From Desulfocurvibacter africanus subsp. africanus DSM 2603 (lineage in GTDB: Bacteria; Desulfobacterota; Desulfovibrionia; Desulfovibrionales; Desulfovibrionaceae): a DNA stretch of 64,000 nt. The notes below the pieces were generated by a model. It was given only the letters and a program-made list of their open reading frames with translations. It searched no databases and was not told the DNA's origin. Below, piece by piece: positions 42,921 to 51,766 of the stretch; positions within the stretch are counted from its first letter, which is position 1, and every line of letters starts with the position of its first letter. The stretch spans positions 119,214-183,213 of the forward strand of contig NZ_KE383874.1 of NCBI RefSeq assembly GCF_000422545.1, given 5' to 3'. A program made the translations under genes and the position numbers.

Positions 42921-44747
42921 ATGGAAACGCGGAACACAGGGCGTGCAGGCGGACGCAACTATCCAGAGGAGATCAAGCAGGCGGCCCGAGGGCTGTACTG
43001 GAAGCGATATACAGTCGCGGAGATCTCAGAGACGCTCAATGTACCGCGCCGCACCGTGTACCATTGGGCCACCGTGGGAGACTGGGACGCCCTGCTCACG
43101 CATGAGACGGCTGAAGAGGCGGTTCAGCGCCGCCTGGCGCTGCTGGCCGAGCGCGATCCAAAGACGCAGACCGAGCTAAAGGAAATCGAGCTGCTGATCG
43201 GTTCCCTGGAGCGCTTGCAAGCCCTGCGCGTGAAGGAGCGCCAAATGTTGGCGGCAACCAACATGGTGTCTCCGGAGGCGGCTCCGCAGGTAGTGGAGGG
43301 AAGCGAACGCTCGTCCGTGAACTGTCCGCCGCAATCACGCGGGAATGGCGGGAAGCGTGGGCCCAAGATCAAGAATGACGTTTCGCGCCTGACGCCCGAC
43401 TTGTTCCAGGAGAAGTTCCACACCAGATTCTTCGACTACCAGCGCCAGTTCCGCGCGGCCATAAGCCAGCGCAACCGCATGTATCTCAAAAGCAGGCAGA
43501 TCGGGGCGACCTGGTACTTCGCCCAGGAGGCCTTCGAGAATGCCTGCCTGACCGGCGACAACCAAATCTTCCTGTCCGCGACCAAGGCCCAGAGCCAGGT
43601 TTTCCGCAACTACATCGTGCAGCTCGTGGGCGAGGGATTCGACATCACCCTGCAGGGCAACCCGCTCATCCTTAATACCGCCCATGGCAAGGCCGAGCTG
43701 CACTTCCTGTCCAACAATTCCAAGAGCGCCCAGAGTTATCACGGGCACGTCTACATCGATGAGTTCTTCTGGATCACCAAGTTCCGGGAGCTGTTCAAGG
43801 TGGCCACGGGCATGGCCGCGCACAAGAAATGGCGGCGCACGCTGTTCTCCACGCCCTCGGCCGTGACGCATGAGGCCTATGGATTATGGACGGGCGAGAA
43901 TTTCCAGAAGCGCTTCGCCAAGCCCAAGCCATGGCCGGACTTCTCCGCCTTGCGCGCCGGCGTGCCCTGCCCGGACAGCTACTTCCGACAGATCATCACC
44001 CTGGCCGATGCCCAAGCCGGCGGCTGCGACCTGTTCGACGTGAAGCAGCTCAAGCTGGAGTACACGCCAGACGAGTTCCGGCAGCTCTTCGGCTGCGAAT
44101 TCATAGACGATACCCAAGCCGTGTTCGCCCTGGCGCTCCTGGAGCGCTGCATGGCCGATCCGGCTGACTGGCAGGATGTCCGGCCTGGAGATGCGCATCC
44201 CGTGGGCAACCGGCCGGTGTGGGGCGGCTACGACCCGAGCCGCAGCCGCGACGATGCCAGCTTCGTGGTACTCCTGCCGCCGCTCAAGGGCGAAAAGATC
44301 CGCTGCATCGAGCGCCACAAGTGGCTGGGCAAGTCATACCTGTGGCAGGCCGCGCGCATCAAGGAACTGGCGGACAAGTACCGCTTCACACACATGGGGA
44401 TTGACGTAACCGGCCCCGGCATCGGCGTGTACGAGCAGGTTCGGCAGTTCTGCCCCGTGGCCATGGCCATCAACTACGCCGTGCAGTCCAAGGCCGTGCT
44501 GGTGCTCAAGGCCAAGGAGGTCATGGAGCAGGAGCGGTTGCAGTGGGACGCCGGGGAGACGGACATCGGGCATGCCTTTTTGACCATCCGGCAAACCACA
44601 ACTGACAGTGGGCAGATCACCTACTCAGCCAACCGAACGGCCAGCACCGGCCATGCCGACGTGGCTTGGGCCATCATGCACGGTTTGGCGGCCGAGCCGC
44701 TGGCCAGGCAGACGGGCAGCTCTGGCTGCACCGTCGCCATCGGATAA
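42921..44747 (+). CDS. Terminase large subunit P-like
   Basis: 608 aa packaging motor. An N-terminal HTH-like part (YTVAEISETLNVPRRTVYHW) is followed by the ATPase with Walker A-like KSRQIGATW (190-198) and Walker B VYIDEFFW (277-284), then the nuclease domain with GYDPSRSRDDASFVVLLP and GIDVTGPGIGVYEQV acidic residues. Divergent from the O-N-M operon as in P2. No strong ribosome site before the ATG, so the start is less certain. Confidence 0.93.
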   Translation: METRNTGRAGGRNYPEEIKQAARGLYWKRYTVAEISETLNVPRRTVYHWATVGDWDALLTHETAEEAVQRRLALLAERDPKTQTELKEIELLIGSLERLQALRVKERQMLAATNMVSPEAAPQVVEGSERSSVNCPPQSRGNGGKRGPKIKNDVSRLTPDLFQEKFHTRFFDYQRQFRAAISQRNRMYLKSRQIGATWYFAQEAFENACLTGDNQIFLSATKAQSQVFRNYIVQLVGEGFDITLQGNPLILNTAHGKAELHFLSNNSKSAQSYHGHVYIDEFFWITKFRELFKVATGMAAHKKWRRTLFSTPSAVTHEAYGLWTGENFQKRFAKPKPWPDFSALRAGVPCPDSYFRQIITLADAQAGGCDLFDVKQLKLEYTPDEFRQLFGCEFIDDTQAVFALALLERCMADPADWQDVRPGDAHPVGNRPVWGGYDPSRSRDDASFVVLLPPLKGEKIRCIERHKWLGKSYLWQAARIKELADKYRFTHMGIDVTGPGIGVYEQVRQFCPVAMAINYAVQSKAVLVLKAKEVMEQERLQWDAGETDIGHAFLTIRQTTTDSGQITYSANRTASTGHADVAWAIMHGLAAEPLARQTGSSGCTVAIG

Positions 44748-44758
44748 CAGGAGAGGAC

Positions 44759-45784
44759 ATGGGCAGGAAGAAACACAAGAGGGGGTCGGCAGCGCAAAGC
44801 GCCGGCGGAAGCGTGCAGGCCTTCAGCTTCGGCGATCCGGAGCCGGTACTAAACGGAGCGCTCTACGACGGCCTGGGCGTATGGCTGCTGGACAACGGGC
44901 AATACTATCAGCCGCCCGTGCCCCTGCGCGGCCTGGCCCGGCTGCTGCGCGCCAATGCCTACCACGGCCCCATCCTGGAGTTCAAAACCAACGTGGTCAT
45001 GCGCGGGTTTCTGACCTCCCCTGCCCTGTCCAGGCGGAGCATGCACGCGATGGCCACGGACTACATGGTCTTTGCCAACGCCTACCTGCGCAAGGTCTTC
45101 AACTGGTACGGCGAGATCATCGGCCTGGAGCATCTCCCGGCCATCAATATGCGCCGCATGCGCAATCACGACCACTACGGCCTGTTGACCGCAAGCGGCC
45201 AGATCCAGCCCTTCCAGCCAGGCGAGGTGGTGCATGTCAAAAACTATGACGTGAGCCAGACCATCTACGGCATGCCCGCCTATCTGGGAGCCATCCAGTC
45301 CATGCTGCTGAACGAAGACGCGACCCTGTTCCGGCGGCGCTACTACCGCAACGGCGCGCACATGGGCTACGTGTTCTACTCGGCAAGCGCGGCCCTGCAG
45401 CCGGAGGACAGCGGTCGCATCAAGGCCGCCATCGAGGGCTCCAAGGGCATCGGCAACTTCCGCAACATGTACCTGCATATTCCTAATGGCCGAGAGAAGG
45501 ACGTGCAGATCCTGCCCGTGGGTGACTTCTCCACCCGGGACGAGCTGGAGAAGATCAAGAACATATCCCGCGACGACATCATCGCCGCGCACCGCATCCC
45601 CCCGGCCATGGCCAGCATCATCCCCCAGGCCGCCGGCGGCTTCGGGGACATCACCAAGATAGATGCAGTCTACGAAAAGAACGAGATCACGCCCGTAAGG
45701 GAAGTGTTGCTCGAGGTGAATGAACATCTGCCGGAACGTGCAAAGGTCGGATTTGCGCTGAGCAAAGAGGCGGAAGAGGCCTAA
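44759..45784 (+). CDS. Portal protein Q-like
   Basis: 341 aa. Phage portal (PBSX/P2 type): PEPVLNGALYDGLGVWLLDN, HGPILEFKTNVVMRGFL, EVVHVKNYDVSQTIYGMPAY, and IAAHRIPPAMASIIPQAAGG. Forms the dodecameric DNA gate at the head vertex. Start MGRKKHKRG at 44759 has GGAGAG; 11 nt after the terminase stop. Confidence 0.92.
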   Translation: MGRKKHKRGSAAQSAGGSVQAFSFGDPEPVLNGALYDGLGVWLLDNGQYYQPPVPLRGLARLLRANAYHGPILEFKTNVVMRGFLTSPALSRRSMHAMATDYMVFANAYLRKVFNWYGEIIGLEHLPAINMRRMRNHDHYGLLTASGQIQPFQPGEVVHVKNYDVSQTIYGMPAYLGAIQSMLLNEDATLFRRRYYRNGAHMGYVFYSASAALQPEDSGRIKAAIEGSKGIGNFRNMYLHIPNGREKDVQILPVGDFSTRDELEKIKNISRDDIIAAHRIPPAMASIIPQAAGGFGDITKIDAVYEKNEITPVREVLLEVNEHLPERAKVGFALSKEAEEA

Positions 45785-45841
45785 CGCGGCTTGACAGCCG
45801 TGGTGTGCATGTAGTTGTGTTTTATTGGGAGGTTGAACACA

Positions 45842-46084
45842 ATGCGGATTTCCTGCGACAGGTGCCAAAGCAAGGCCCGTATCGCCACCACCCGTGAGAT
45901 TACCCCGAGGCTGCGCAAGCTATACTGTGCCTGTACCAATGTTGAATGCGGGCACACTTTCGTCATGCATCTGGAGTTCGGCCACACTATTTCCCCATCT
46001 GCCCTGGACCTGCCCGAAGCCACCCGCGAGGCGCTGCGCGACTGCGTTAGTCCTGCCCAAGCACAGCTTGTTCTGGCCGGATAA
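45842..46084 (+). CDS. Ogr/Delta-like late gene activator
   Basis: 80 aa. Zinc motif C5-x2-C8 (ISCDRCQSKA) and C-x4-C (CACTNVECGHTF), followed by VMHLEFGHTISPS, matching Ogr_Delta proteins that bind late promoters and contact RNA polymerase alpha. GGGAGG ribosome site; a TTGACA (45791-45796) upstream may be its own -35. In P2 ogr is at the other end of the tail operon; here it follows the portal gene. Confidence 0.88.
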   Translation: MRISCDRCQSKARIATTREITPRLRKLYCACTNVECGHTFVMHLEFGHTISPSALDLPEATREALRDCVSPAQAQLVLAG

Positions 46085-46444
46085 CCAAGTCCGACCAGAA
46101 CTCCTTACATATACATATCCCTAAAGCACTTAGCTGTAGGCTGGGTGTCAATTATTTTCTCGGTATATAGAACTATCCACTGAGTCCTATATTCAGCTAC
46201 ACAACCGTAGCCTTACTCCCTATTCATTTCCGTAGGGTTATATTTTTTTATTTTCCATATTGAGTAAACTGATATTTTTTGATTTTAGTAATTTTATAAC
46301 TGGTAGCACTTTATACTACATACAATATATTACTAGGCAAACGTATTAATACACCTGTCCCACATTAATAACAACAGCCCACAATCTGCTCCTCGATAGT
46401 CACTTTACCCCTTGCCTAATACAATACTGATCACCAACAATGCA
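46085..46444. other. AT-rich non-coding stretch
   Basis: 360 bp with no gene and a far lower GC content than the neighbouring genes (long A/T runs such as the one near 46240-46270). It marks the junction between phage late genes and the chemotaxis cargo and suggests separate acquisition. Confidence 0.6.
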
Positions 46445-46471
46445 TAAAGTTTATCAGCAATACACCGATAT
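46445..46471 (+). promoter_or_regulatory. Sigma-28 (FliA) type promoter for chemoreceptor gene
   Basis: TAAAGTTT (46445-46452), 11-bp spacer, ACCGATAT (46464-46471). The flagellar sigma-28 consensus is TAAAGTTT-N11-GCCGATAA: full match in the -35, exact spacing, 6 of 8 in the -10. The chemoreceptor ATG is 51 nt downstream. Confidence 0.75.
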
Positions 46472-46522
46472 TGGCATCTTGGGGGGAAGTGGTAGTCATC
46501 TTCCAATTTCACAGGAGCTGAA

Positions 46523-48205
46523 ATGTCTTTAAAAATGCGTCTCTTTGGCGGTTTTGCTTTGGTTTCCCTTATTGTTGCACTTTCCGGTATTTTCAACTTT
46601 TGGGGTACAAGTAGACTCACCGGCCATATTAATGAAATCAGCGACGTCAGGTTACCTGGCATCCAATCCCTGCTCATCATGAATGAGGCCCAAACAGCAA
46701 TTAAAGCGGCGGAACGTACGCTTCTCAGCGCTGCAATTACTGAAGAAGAGCGTCAACGCCAGTTTGTGAACATAAAAGAGTCCTGGAGCGAGGCGGATGA
46801 GGCCTGGAAGGTATACGAGCCCTTGCCTAAGACCGAGCGAGGTGCGGCAAAATGCAGTGAGCTTGAACAGGCTTGGAATGCATGGCGACAGGACATGGAT
46901 GAGTTCATAGGTCTTGCCCAACGCTACTCCCAAGACAGGTCTAGCGAAAATCAAGACAATATGGCGCGGCAGGCACTTACGGTCAACGCGCTTTCATACA
47001 ATAAGGCCGAGGCGCTCATGATAGAGCTTGTGGGCATCAATAAGCAGGAAGCCCAAGCTGCTGTGGACCAGGCGGAATCAGATTCGTCGCTGATTACTTC
47101 GGCAACGGTATCCGTTGTGCTAGCAGGCGTGCTCCTATCCATTTTCCTGGCCGTAATCATAGCCAGAAATGTACTTAAACAGCTTGGTGATGATCCTGCA
47201 GTCATCGGTGACATTGTCAGTAGTGTCGCCGAGGGCGATCTTATGGTCCAGTTCAGGAATCAGAAAGCCACCGGCGTCTATGCCGATATCAAATCGATGG
47301 CGGAGCGCCTACGCGATGTCGTTGCAGAAGTGCGTAGCGCGGCCGACAACGTGGCATCAGGCAGTGAGGAGCTTTCGGCCGCTTCCGAGTCTTTGTCGCA
47401 AGGCGCCACCGAGCAGGCCGCCAGTGTGGAGGAAATTTCGTCCTCCATGGAAGAGATGGCCGCCAACATCCGTCAGAATGCGGAAAACGCACAGCAGACC
47501 GAGAAGATCGCCCTCAAGGCGGCAGCCGACGCCAGGCAGGGCGGCGAGGCCGTAGAGCAGACCGTGGAAGCCATGAAGGAGATCGCCGACAAGATTTCCA
47601 TCATCGAAGAAATCGCCCGCCAGACCAACCTGCTCGCCCTGAACGCCGCCATCGAGGCGGCACGGGCCGGAGAACATGGCAAGGGCTTCGCCGTGGTCGC
47701 GGCCGAGGTGCGCAAGCTTGCCGAGCGAAGCGGATCGGCTGCTGGCGAGATCAGCGAATTGTCGGCCACGAGCGTTCACGTCGCCGAGCAGGCCGGCGAG
47801 ATGCTCAAAAAGATCGTGCCCGACATCCAGAGGACGGCCGAGCTCGTGCAGGAGATCGCCGCAGCCAGCAACGAGCAGAATTCGGGTGCCGAGCAGATCA
47901 ACAAGGCCATCCAACAGTTGGATATGGTCGTACAGCAGAACGCCTCTGGGTCCGAAGAGACAGCCTCCACGAGTGAGGAACTCTCCAGCCAGGCCGAGCA
48001 GCTTCAGCAGACCATCAGCTTCTTCAAGGTCGAGACTGCCCATACTGCGCACGCAAGCCAGACAAGGAAGCAGCAAAACGCCCCGGCTGCCAAAAGAAAT
48101 GCACAGATCGGGACGGGCAAACCAGGCAACGGCAAGGGCGGTACGAAGAAGGTTGCCTTGAGCATGGGCACGGATGTGTCGGACCATGAATTCGAGCGTT
48201 TCTAG
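46523..48205 (+). CDS. Methyl-accepting chemotaxis protein (prophage cargo)
   Basis: 560 aa membrane chemoreceptor. TM1 at about 9-27, an extracytoplasmic four-helix-type sensor (30-188), TM2 at about 190-214, HAMP at about 215-268, then a long signalling coiled coil whose hairpin tip reads [20 protein letters not shown] (362-381) and [18 protein letters not shown], the canonical CheW/CheA contact. Glu/Gln-rich heptads provide methylation sites. The tail ends SDHEFERF after a basic linker. AGGAG 7 nt upstream. Preceded by a sigma-28-like promoter and followed by cheW. Ligand unknown. Confidence 0.94.
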   Translation: MSLKMRLFGGFALVSLIVALSGIFNFWGTSRLTGHINEISDVRLPGIQSLLIMNEAQTAIKAAERTLLSAAITEEERQRQFVNIKESWSEADEAWKVYEPLPKTERGAAKCSELEQAWNAWRQDMDEFIGLAQRYSQDRSSENQDNMARQALTVNALSYNKAEALMIELVGINKQEAQAAVDQAESDSSLITSATVSVVLAGVLLSIFLAVIIARNVLKQLGDDPAVIGDIVSSVAEGDLMVQFRNQKATGVYADIKSMAERLRDVVAEVRSAADNVASGSEELSAASESLSQGATEQAASVEEISSSMEEMAANIRQNAENAQQTEKIALKAAADARQGGEAVEQTVEAMKEIADKISIIEEIARQTNLLALNAAIEAARAGEHGKGFAVVAAEVRKLAERSGSAAGEISELSATSVHVAEQAGEMLKKIVPDIQRTAELVQEIAAASNEQNSGAEQINKAIQQLDMVVQQNASGSEETASTSEELSSQAEQLQQTISFFKVETAHTAHASQTRKQQNAPAAKRNAQIGTGKPGNGKGGTKKVALSMGTDVSDHEFERF

Positions 48206-48225
48206 CCATGCAACAGGAGCCCGAC

Positions 48226-48741
48226 ATGAGTGAACATGCCGTTTCGAGTAGCGGTCAGTACCTGACTTTCACCCTCGCGGATGAGGTCTTCGCCCTGGAT
48301 ATAAGTACCGTGCGCGAGGTTCTGGAGCTTCCAGCCATTACCCGCGTCCCCCGGATGCCAGCCGACATGCGCGGAGTGATCAACCTGCGCGGGCAGGGCG
48401 TGCCGGTGATCGACCTGCGGCGCAAGTTCGACCTGGATTGCGCCAAGGACACGATCAATACATGCATTATCATCGTGGAAACAAATGGCCCGGAAGGCCT
48501 GTGCGTGATGGGAGCCATTGCTGATTCCGTCCGCGAGGTCATGGACATACCCCCCGATGCAGTCATGCCTGCACCCAAGATGGGAACTGCCGTGCGTAGC
48601 GACTTCATCGCGGGAATCGGACGCCTGAACGACGCCTTCGTCATCATTCTCAATGCGGAACGGATTTTCGGAAATGTGCTGGATCTCGATCAGCAGATGG
48701 CCGCAAGCCCCCTCCAAGAACTGGCGGATTGCCCAGCATAA
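48226..48741 (+). CDS. cheW: CheW chemotaxis coupling protein (prophage cargo)
   Basis: 171 aa. CheW fold: SGQYLTFTLADEVFALDIST, VREVLELPAITRVPRMPADM, RGVINLRGQGVPVIDLRRKF and AGIGRLNDAFVIILNAERIF. Links the receptor to CheA kinase. The ATG at 48226 has AGGAG 6 nt upstream; an earlier in-frame ATG at 48208 lacks one. 20 nt after the receptor, one transcription unit ending at a strong hairpin. No CheA is present, so it would use host kinase. Confidence 0.93.
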   Translation: MSEHAVSSSGQYLTFTLADEVFALDISTVREVLELPAITRVPRMPADMRGVINLRGQGVPVIDLRRKFDLDCAKDTINTCIIIVETNGPEGLCVMGAIADSVREVMDIPPDAVMPAPKMGTAVRSDFIAGIGRLNDAFVIILNAERIFGNVLDLDQQMAASPLQELADCPA

Positions 48742-48748
48742 AGCATGA

Positions 48749-48788
48749 AGGCCGCGCAGGAGCTTATGCTCCTGCGCGGCCTATTTGT
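48749..48788 (+). terminator. Terminator after cheW
   Basis: 15-bp perfect stem AGGCCGCGCAGGAGC / GCTCCTGCGCGGCCT with TTAT loop, followed by ATTTGTT. Confidence 0.8.
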
Positions 48789-48795
48789 TCGATCT

Positions 48796-48996
48796 TTAAT
48801 GCTCGACCTTAACCGCCGCCGCTTCCCGTTTCCCAGGCTTCCACTTGTCATCCAACTCCGCGCCGCAACGGTCCAGATCATCGCCAAGCAGGTTCAGGAT
48901 CAGGGCCAAGCCGCCTTGCTCTTCCGGTAGCTGCTCGGCCAGCGTGCGCAAGGCTTCCGCGTGCGAGTAGATGCGGACTAGGGGGTCAACTTCCAT
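48796..48996 (-). CDS. Small acidic phage protein
   Basis: 66 aa, MEVDPLVRIYSHAEALRTLA. No family recognised. Helical, acidic, contains GGLALILNLLGDDLDRCG. ATG overlaps the stop of the upstream gene (ATGGAAGTTGA). Third gene of a three-gene minus-strand operon of unknown role, convergent with cheW. Confidence 0.55.
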   Translation of the reverse strand: MEVDPLVRIYSHAEALRTLAEQLPEEQGGLALILNLLGDDLDRCGAELDDKWKPGKREAAAVKVEH

Positions 48997-49375
48997 GTTG
49001 CTTCTCCTCCCGCGCGAGAGCAGCGCGCATGCGCTCCACATCGCCCGCCAGCCAGACGAGTTGACGATGGATGGCGTCCTGCCGTCCCGCGCCGATGCCA
49101 GCGAGTTCGGCGGCCAACCGAGCGAGCTTGCCTTGCAGCGTGGCCATCCCGTCCAGGCTGTAGGCCGATATTCGGCCGGCCCAGCGCACGTCCTGGCGCA
49201 GGTTGCCGGCCACGTCCTTGGCGGCCGCAGCGATCTTGTCCAGGTCGGGCAACAACGGGTGCCAGCCAACGGCAATGGTTTCGGCCCTCAGATCGGCCAT
49301 GTCTCGAATCAGGCGGTCCAGTCCGGCGACGACGGCGATGGCGTCCGGATACGTGGGCTCTTCATGGGTGCTCAT
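48986..49375 (-). CDS. Helical phage protein of unknown function
   Basis: 129 aa from the ATG at 49375, MSTHEEPTYPDAIAVVAGLD. Helical with repeated hydrophobic heptads (LDKIAAAAKDVAGNLRQD, MATLQGKLARLAAELAGIG). No family recognised. ATGA overlap with the upstream gene, 11-nt overlap with the downstream one. Confidence 0.55.
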   Translation of the reverse strand: MSTHEEPTYPDAIAVVAGLDRLIRDMADLRAETIAVGWHPLLPDLDKIAAAAKDVAGNLRQDVRWAGRISAYSLDGMATLQGKLARLAAELAGIGAGRQDAIHRQLVWLAGDVERMRAALAREEKQHGS

Positions 49376-49698
49376 GCCGCCGCCTCCGCAGGGATTGCGG
49401 TTGCCGGACGGCCTTCCGCCGCATTGCCAAGGCTGGGCGCAACGGAGGGCTGTACCTCCATTTTCCCAGGAACGGCAACCCGAGCCGTGACTTGAAGGCT
49501 TTGGTCGGCAATGGTCCAGGCAACGCGGCAGGATGGAGGCAGGGGCAGACGACGCAATGCGCAGGCGGCTTCGCTTTCGCCCCGGCAGGCAAGCCAGGCG
49601 ACGAGCTGGGCCAGCGGGGTCATGCCTCCGCAGAAGTGGGATGCCCGGGAGAGGCGCAGGCGAGGTGGAGAGGAAGAGACAGGGAAAGAGTTGGACAT
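49372..49698 (-). CDS. Phage protein of unknown function
   Basis: 108 aa, MSNSFPVSSSPPRLRLSRAS. Contains ASHFCGGMTPLAQLVAWLAC and a proline/alanine-rich C-terminus. Not recognised; first gene of the operon 49698 to 48796. Confidence 0.5.
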   Translation of the reverse strand: MSNSFPVSSSPPRLRLSRASHFCGGMTPLAQLVAWLACRGESEAACALRRLPLPPSCRVAWTIADQSLQVTARVAVPGKMEVQPSVAPSLGNAAEGRPATAIPAEAAA

Positions 49699-50053
49699 GA
49701 GAGGCCTCCACGGATCTTTAGATTGGCCCCCTCCGATAAAGAAGGTGCCGGGTGCTCTAAACCGCCGTGGAGCGGCGGGCATATTCCCCCGAAGGGTATT
49801 GTATTAGCCCACACCCGACATGAATGCGCGAAGAGACTGTGCCTCATTGGGCACAAAAAAACCACGAACTGACGGGCGTGGGACCGTCCACGGACAAGGA
49901 GTTTAGAGGCTCCTGGGGGCATATTGACCTAGGGGTGGGAGGCGTGTCAAGAGATCCATATATAGACTCACACTATGCTTTGTTACGTTTATGCATGAAG
50001 TTGTGGCGCATGTCCTTCGCAAACAGCCAGCAAACCACGCAAGGAGTATCGTC
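49699..50053. other. Divergent intergenic region
   Basis: 355 bp between the minus-strand trio and the 82-aa gene. A minus-strand TTGACA (49950-49945) with a weak TCAATA 17 bp on may drive the trio. A short hairpin (GCCGTGGAGCGGC) lies near 49765. No gene seen. Confidence 0.4.
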
Positions 50054-50302
50054 ATGGCCGGGAACAAAAAGAAATCGAGTCCGGATCTTTCAAGCTTGGC
50101 TTCAAAGACGCTTAGAGATGAGGATGCATCTAAAATTCAGAAGAGGTTAGCAGGATCTGTGCTTTCCCAAGCCAGCAAGGACAAACAAACTGGCGCTGAT
50201 CTTGAAGACATCGCTTCCAAGGCTTTGAAGAGCGATAAGTACAGCGATACGACGAAGACCCTCGCCGGGTCGGTGCTATCTCAGTCCAACAAGAAAAGAT
50301 AA
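50054..50302 (+). CDS. Small basic protein with two internal repeats
   Basis: 82 aa, MAGNKKKSSPDLSSLASKTL. Two copies of a ~35-residue unit: LASKTLRDEDASKIQKRLAG then SVLSQ, and IASKALKSDKYSDTTKTLAG then SVLSQ. Highly basic ends. I recall similar small proteins in phages and integrative elements with no known function. AAGGAG ribosome site 8 nt upstream. Confidence 0.7.
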   Translation: MAGNKKKSSPDLSSLASKTLRDEDASKIQKRLAGSVLSQASKDKQTGADLEDIASKALKSDKYSDTTKTLAGSVLSQSNKKR

Positions 50303-50312
50303 TCTTTCGAGG

Positions 50313-50360
50313 ATGCCGCGGCGGATGCAAGCATTTGACCGCATCCGCCGCGGCGTCCTT
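50313..50360 (+). terminator. Long hairpin after 82-aa gene
   Basis: 18-bp stem with one mismatch (GGATGCCGCGGCGGATGC against its complement at 50343-50360), 12-nt loop. Only a weak T tract follows. Confidence 0.6.
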
Positions 50361-50415
50361 GCAAATCTATTTATAAATATCGCAAGTCCGAAATAGAAAA
50401 TCAAACGGAGCAAAT

Positions 50416-50742
50416 ATGGACGGAACACCGAGCTACGACGATGAGCTTGTAACAGCTTTGCAGTGCCTACTTGATAACGGCGAGATTTCTCATGAAACAG
50501 CAGTTGGTATCGCTAAGAAGATCATTTCTGATAGCGGACTTGAAAGACTTAGCCCTAAACAGAGCGAAGTCTATGAAACCTTTATCAAACCACACCTTGA
50601 GCCAAAATGTGAAGCGCATGGTTGTGGCGATACGATTTATATTGGAGATATTCCAACTGCCTATGCGCGACGGGATGATCTCGATGGGCTCTTTTGTGAA
50701 GAATGCATACACATGAAGGACGTGATGCATAAAGATGATTAA
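50416..50742 (+). CDS. Small cysteine-rich protein
   Basis: 108 aa, MDGTPSYDDELVTALQCLLD. C-terminal half has paired ligands: KCEAHGCGD and FCEECIHMKDVMH, a likely zinc site. N-terminal half helical. Not recognised. Codon use and GC are lower than in the structural genes. Convergent with the RelA/SpoT-like gene. Confidence 0.6.
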   Translation: MDGTPSYDDELVTALQCLLDNGEISHETAVGIAKKIISDSGLERLSPKQSEVYETFIKPHLEPKCEAHGCGDTIYIGDIPTAYARRDDLDGLFCEECIHMKDVMHKDD

Positions 50743-50782
50743 GCTTACCTCTCACCAGCAGAGGGCTTTCTGTCTTAAGAAT

Positions 50783-51766
50783 TTATTGAGGCGGACGTAT
50801 ACTCTGATCGGCGTAGAAGGGGCGCAATTCCCTGAGGGGTAATGGCCACAAGTCACTCGTTTGGCTTTGGCAAGTATACGCAAAAAAATAGACCAGAAGG
50901 GCGGCTGGCTGACGAAAGAGGTGTTTTTCCTCTGCATGCTTACCAAGCTTATCCAGGAGATACTCATTTTCATCAAGGAAGCGGTTGAAGCGCACCTCCC
51001 ATTTGTCAGCCAGAAGCTCTTTAAAAGCATCGATAATGAGAGCATTGACCGGCCCAGGATCAGGCGACCTTGGCACTCGCTCTTGATATACTTTGAGAAG
51101 AAGCTCCATAGCCTTGTCCACGGGTTCGCCCGCCTTTTTGATCTCATCCGCTACGCGCAGAAAAAGGTCATCCGCTGCTTCTATCAGTGCCATGCTCCGC
51201 GCACAATAGCGCTTGACGAGCGGAGAGGCAGCAGTATTAGGCTTATAAGTTGTATCGTGGGTAAGCTCACTATATGCATGTTGTAATAATGTACGTATCT
51301 GAACCTCGCATGGGACAGTTGGAGGAATCGCAGCCTCCCCATGTAAGATCATATCCACAGGCCTCAGTTCATAATGAACCGATTGATATCCAAAAGCCTC
51401 GGGGCTCTTCTTCCGCTCATCCAAGAAATCCCTTGCGAGAGTTGTCTCCCAGACTGAGTTCTTTTTGATAATCGATTTTACAATTTCAATATCTGATTCA
51501 AGTAAAACTACAAACCGAACACCCACTTTGTCAGTGATTTCATCATATGGGTTTATATAAGGCTTTTTCCGATAGAACGCCTTATCCAAAAGTGATTTAT
51601 CCTCTTTCAGCCTGGGCTCTGAAGGCACTTTGAGAAAGTAGTTAACTTTCCTTGGCGCTATATGAGCACTCAAGTCCTTTAATATCGTATCCGTGACAAA
51701 GCTGCCCCAGGATTCATAGATCTGCCTCTCAGATCGCCAGCGGGTTAGAAACTCTGCCTCTGTCAT
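50783..51766 (-). CDS. RelA/SpoT-type nucleotide (p)ppGpp/pApp synthetase domain protein
   Basis: 327 aa, no hydrolase, TGS or ACT domain. Synthetase signatures are complete: PRLKEDKSLLDKA (51-63, R-x-K-x3-S loop), D79 in ITDKVGVRFVVLL, GYQSVHYEL (126-134) and CEVQIRTLLQHAYSELTHDT (153-172) with the catalytic-type E154 and Q156. The C-terminal ~150 residues are a helical extension not seen in housekeeping small alarmone synthetases. Its start overlaps the NA37 gene stop (ATGA). Low-GC relative to phage genes. Could be a toxic (toxSAS/CapRel-like) effector. Confidence 0.85.
   Translation of the reverse strand: MTEAEFLTRWRSERQIYESWGSFVTDTILKDLSAHIAPRKVNYFLKVPSEPRLKEDKSLLDKAFYRKKPYINPYDEITDKVGVRFVVLLESDIEIVKSIIKKNSVWETTLARDFLDERKKSPEAFGYQSVHYELRPVDMILHGEAAIPPTVPCEVQIRTLLQHAYSELTHDTTYKPNTAASPLVKRYCARSMALIEAADDLFLRVADEIKKAGEPVDKAMELLLKVYQERVPRSPDPGPVNALIIDAFKELLADKWEVRFNRFLDENEYLLDKLGKHAEEKHLFRQPAALLVYFFAYTCQSQTSDLWPLPLRELRPFYADQSIRPPQ

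Noticed and set aside
46523-48741. MCP-CheW as host genes flanking the prophage
   Set aside because: Both att cores lie outside them (22.9 and 60.8 kb) and early phage genes follow on the right, so they are inside the element.
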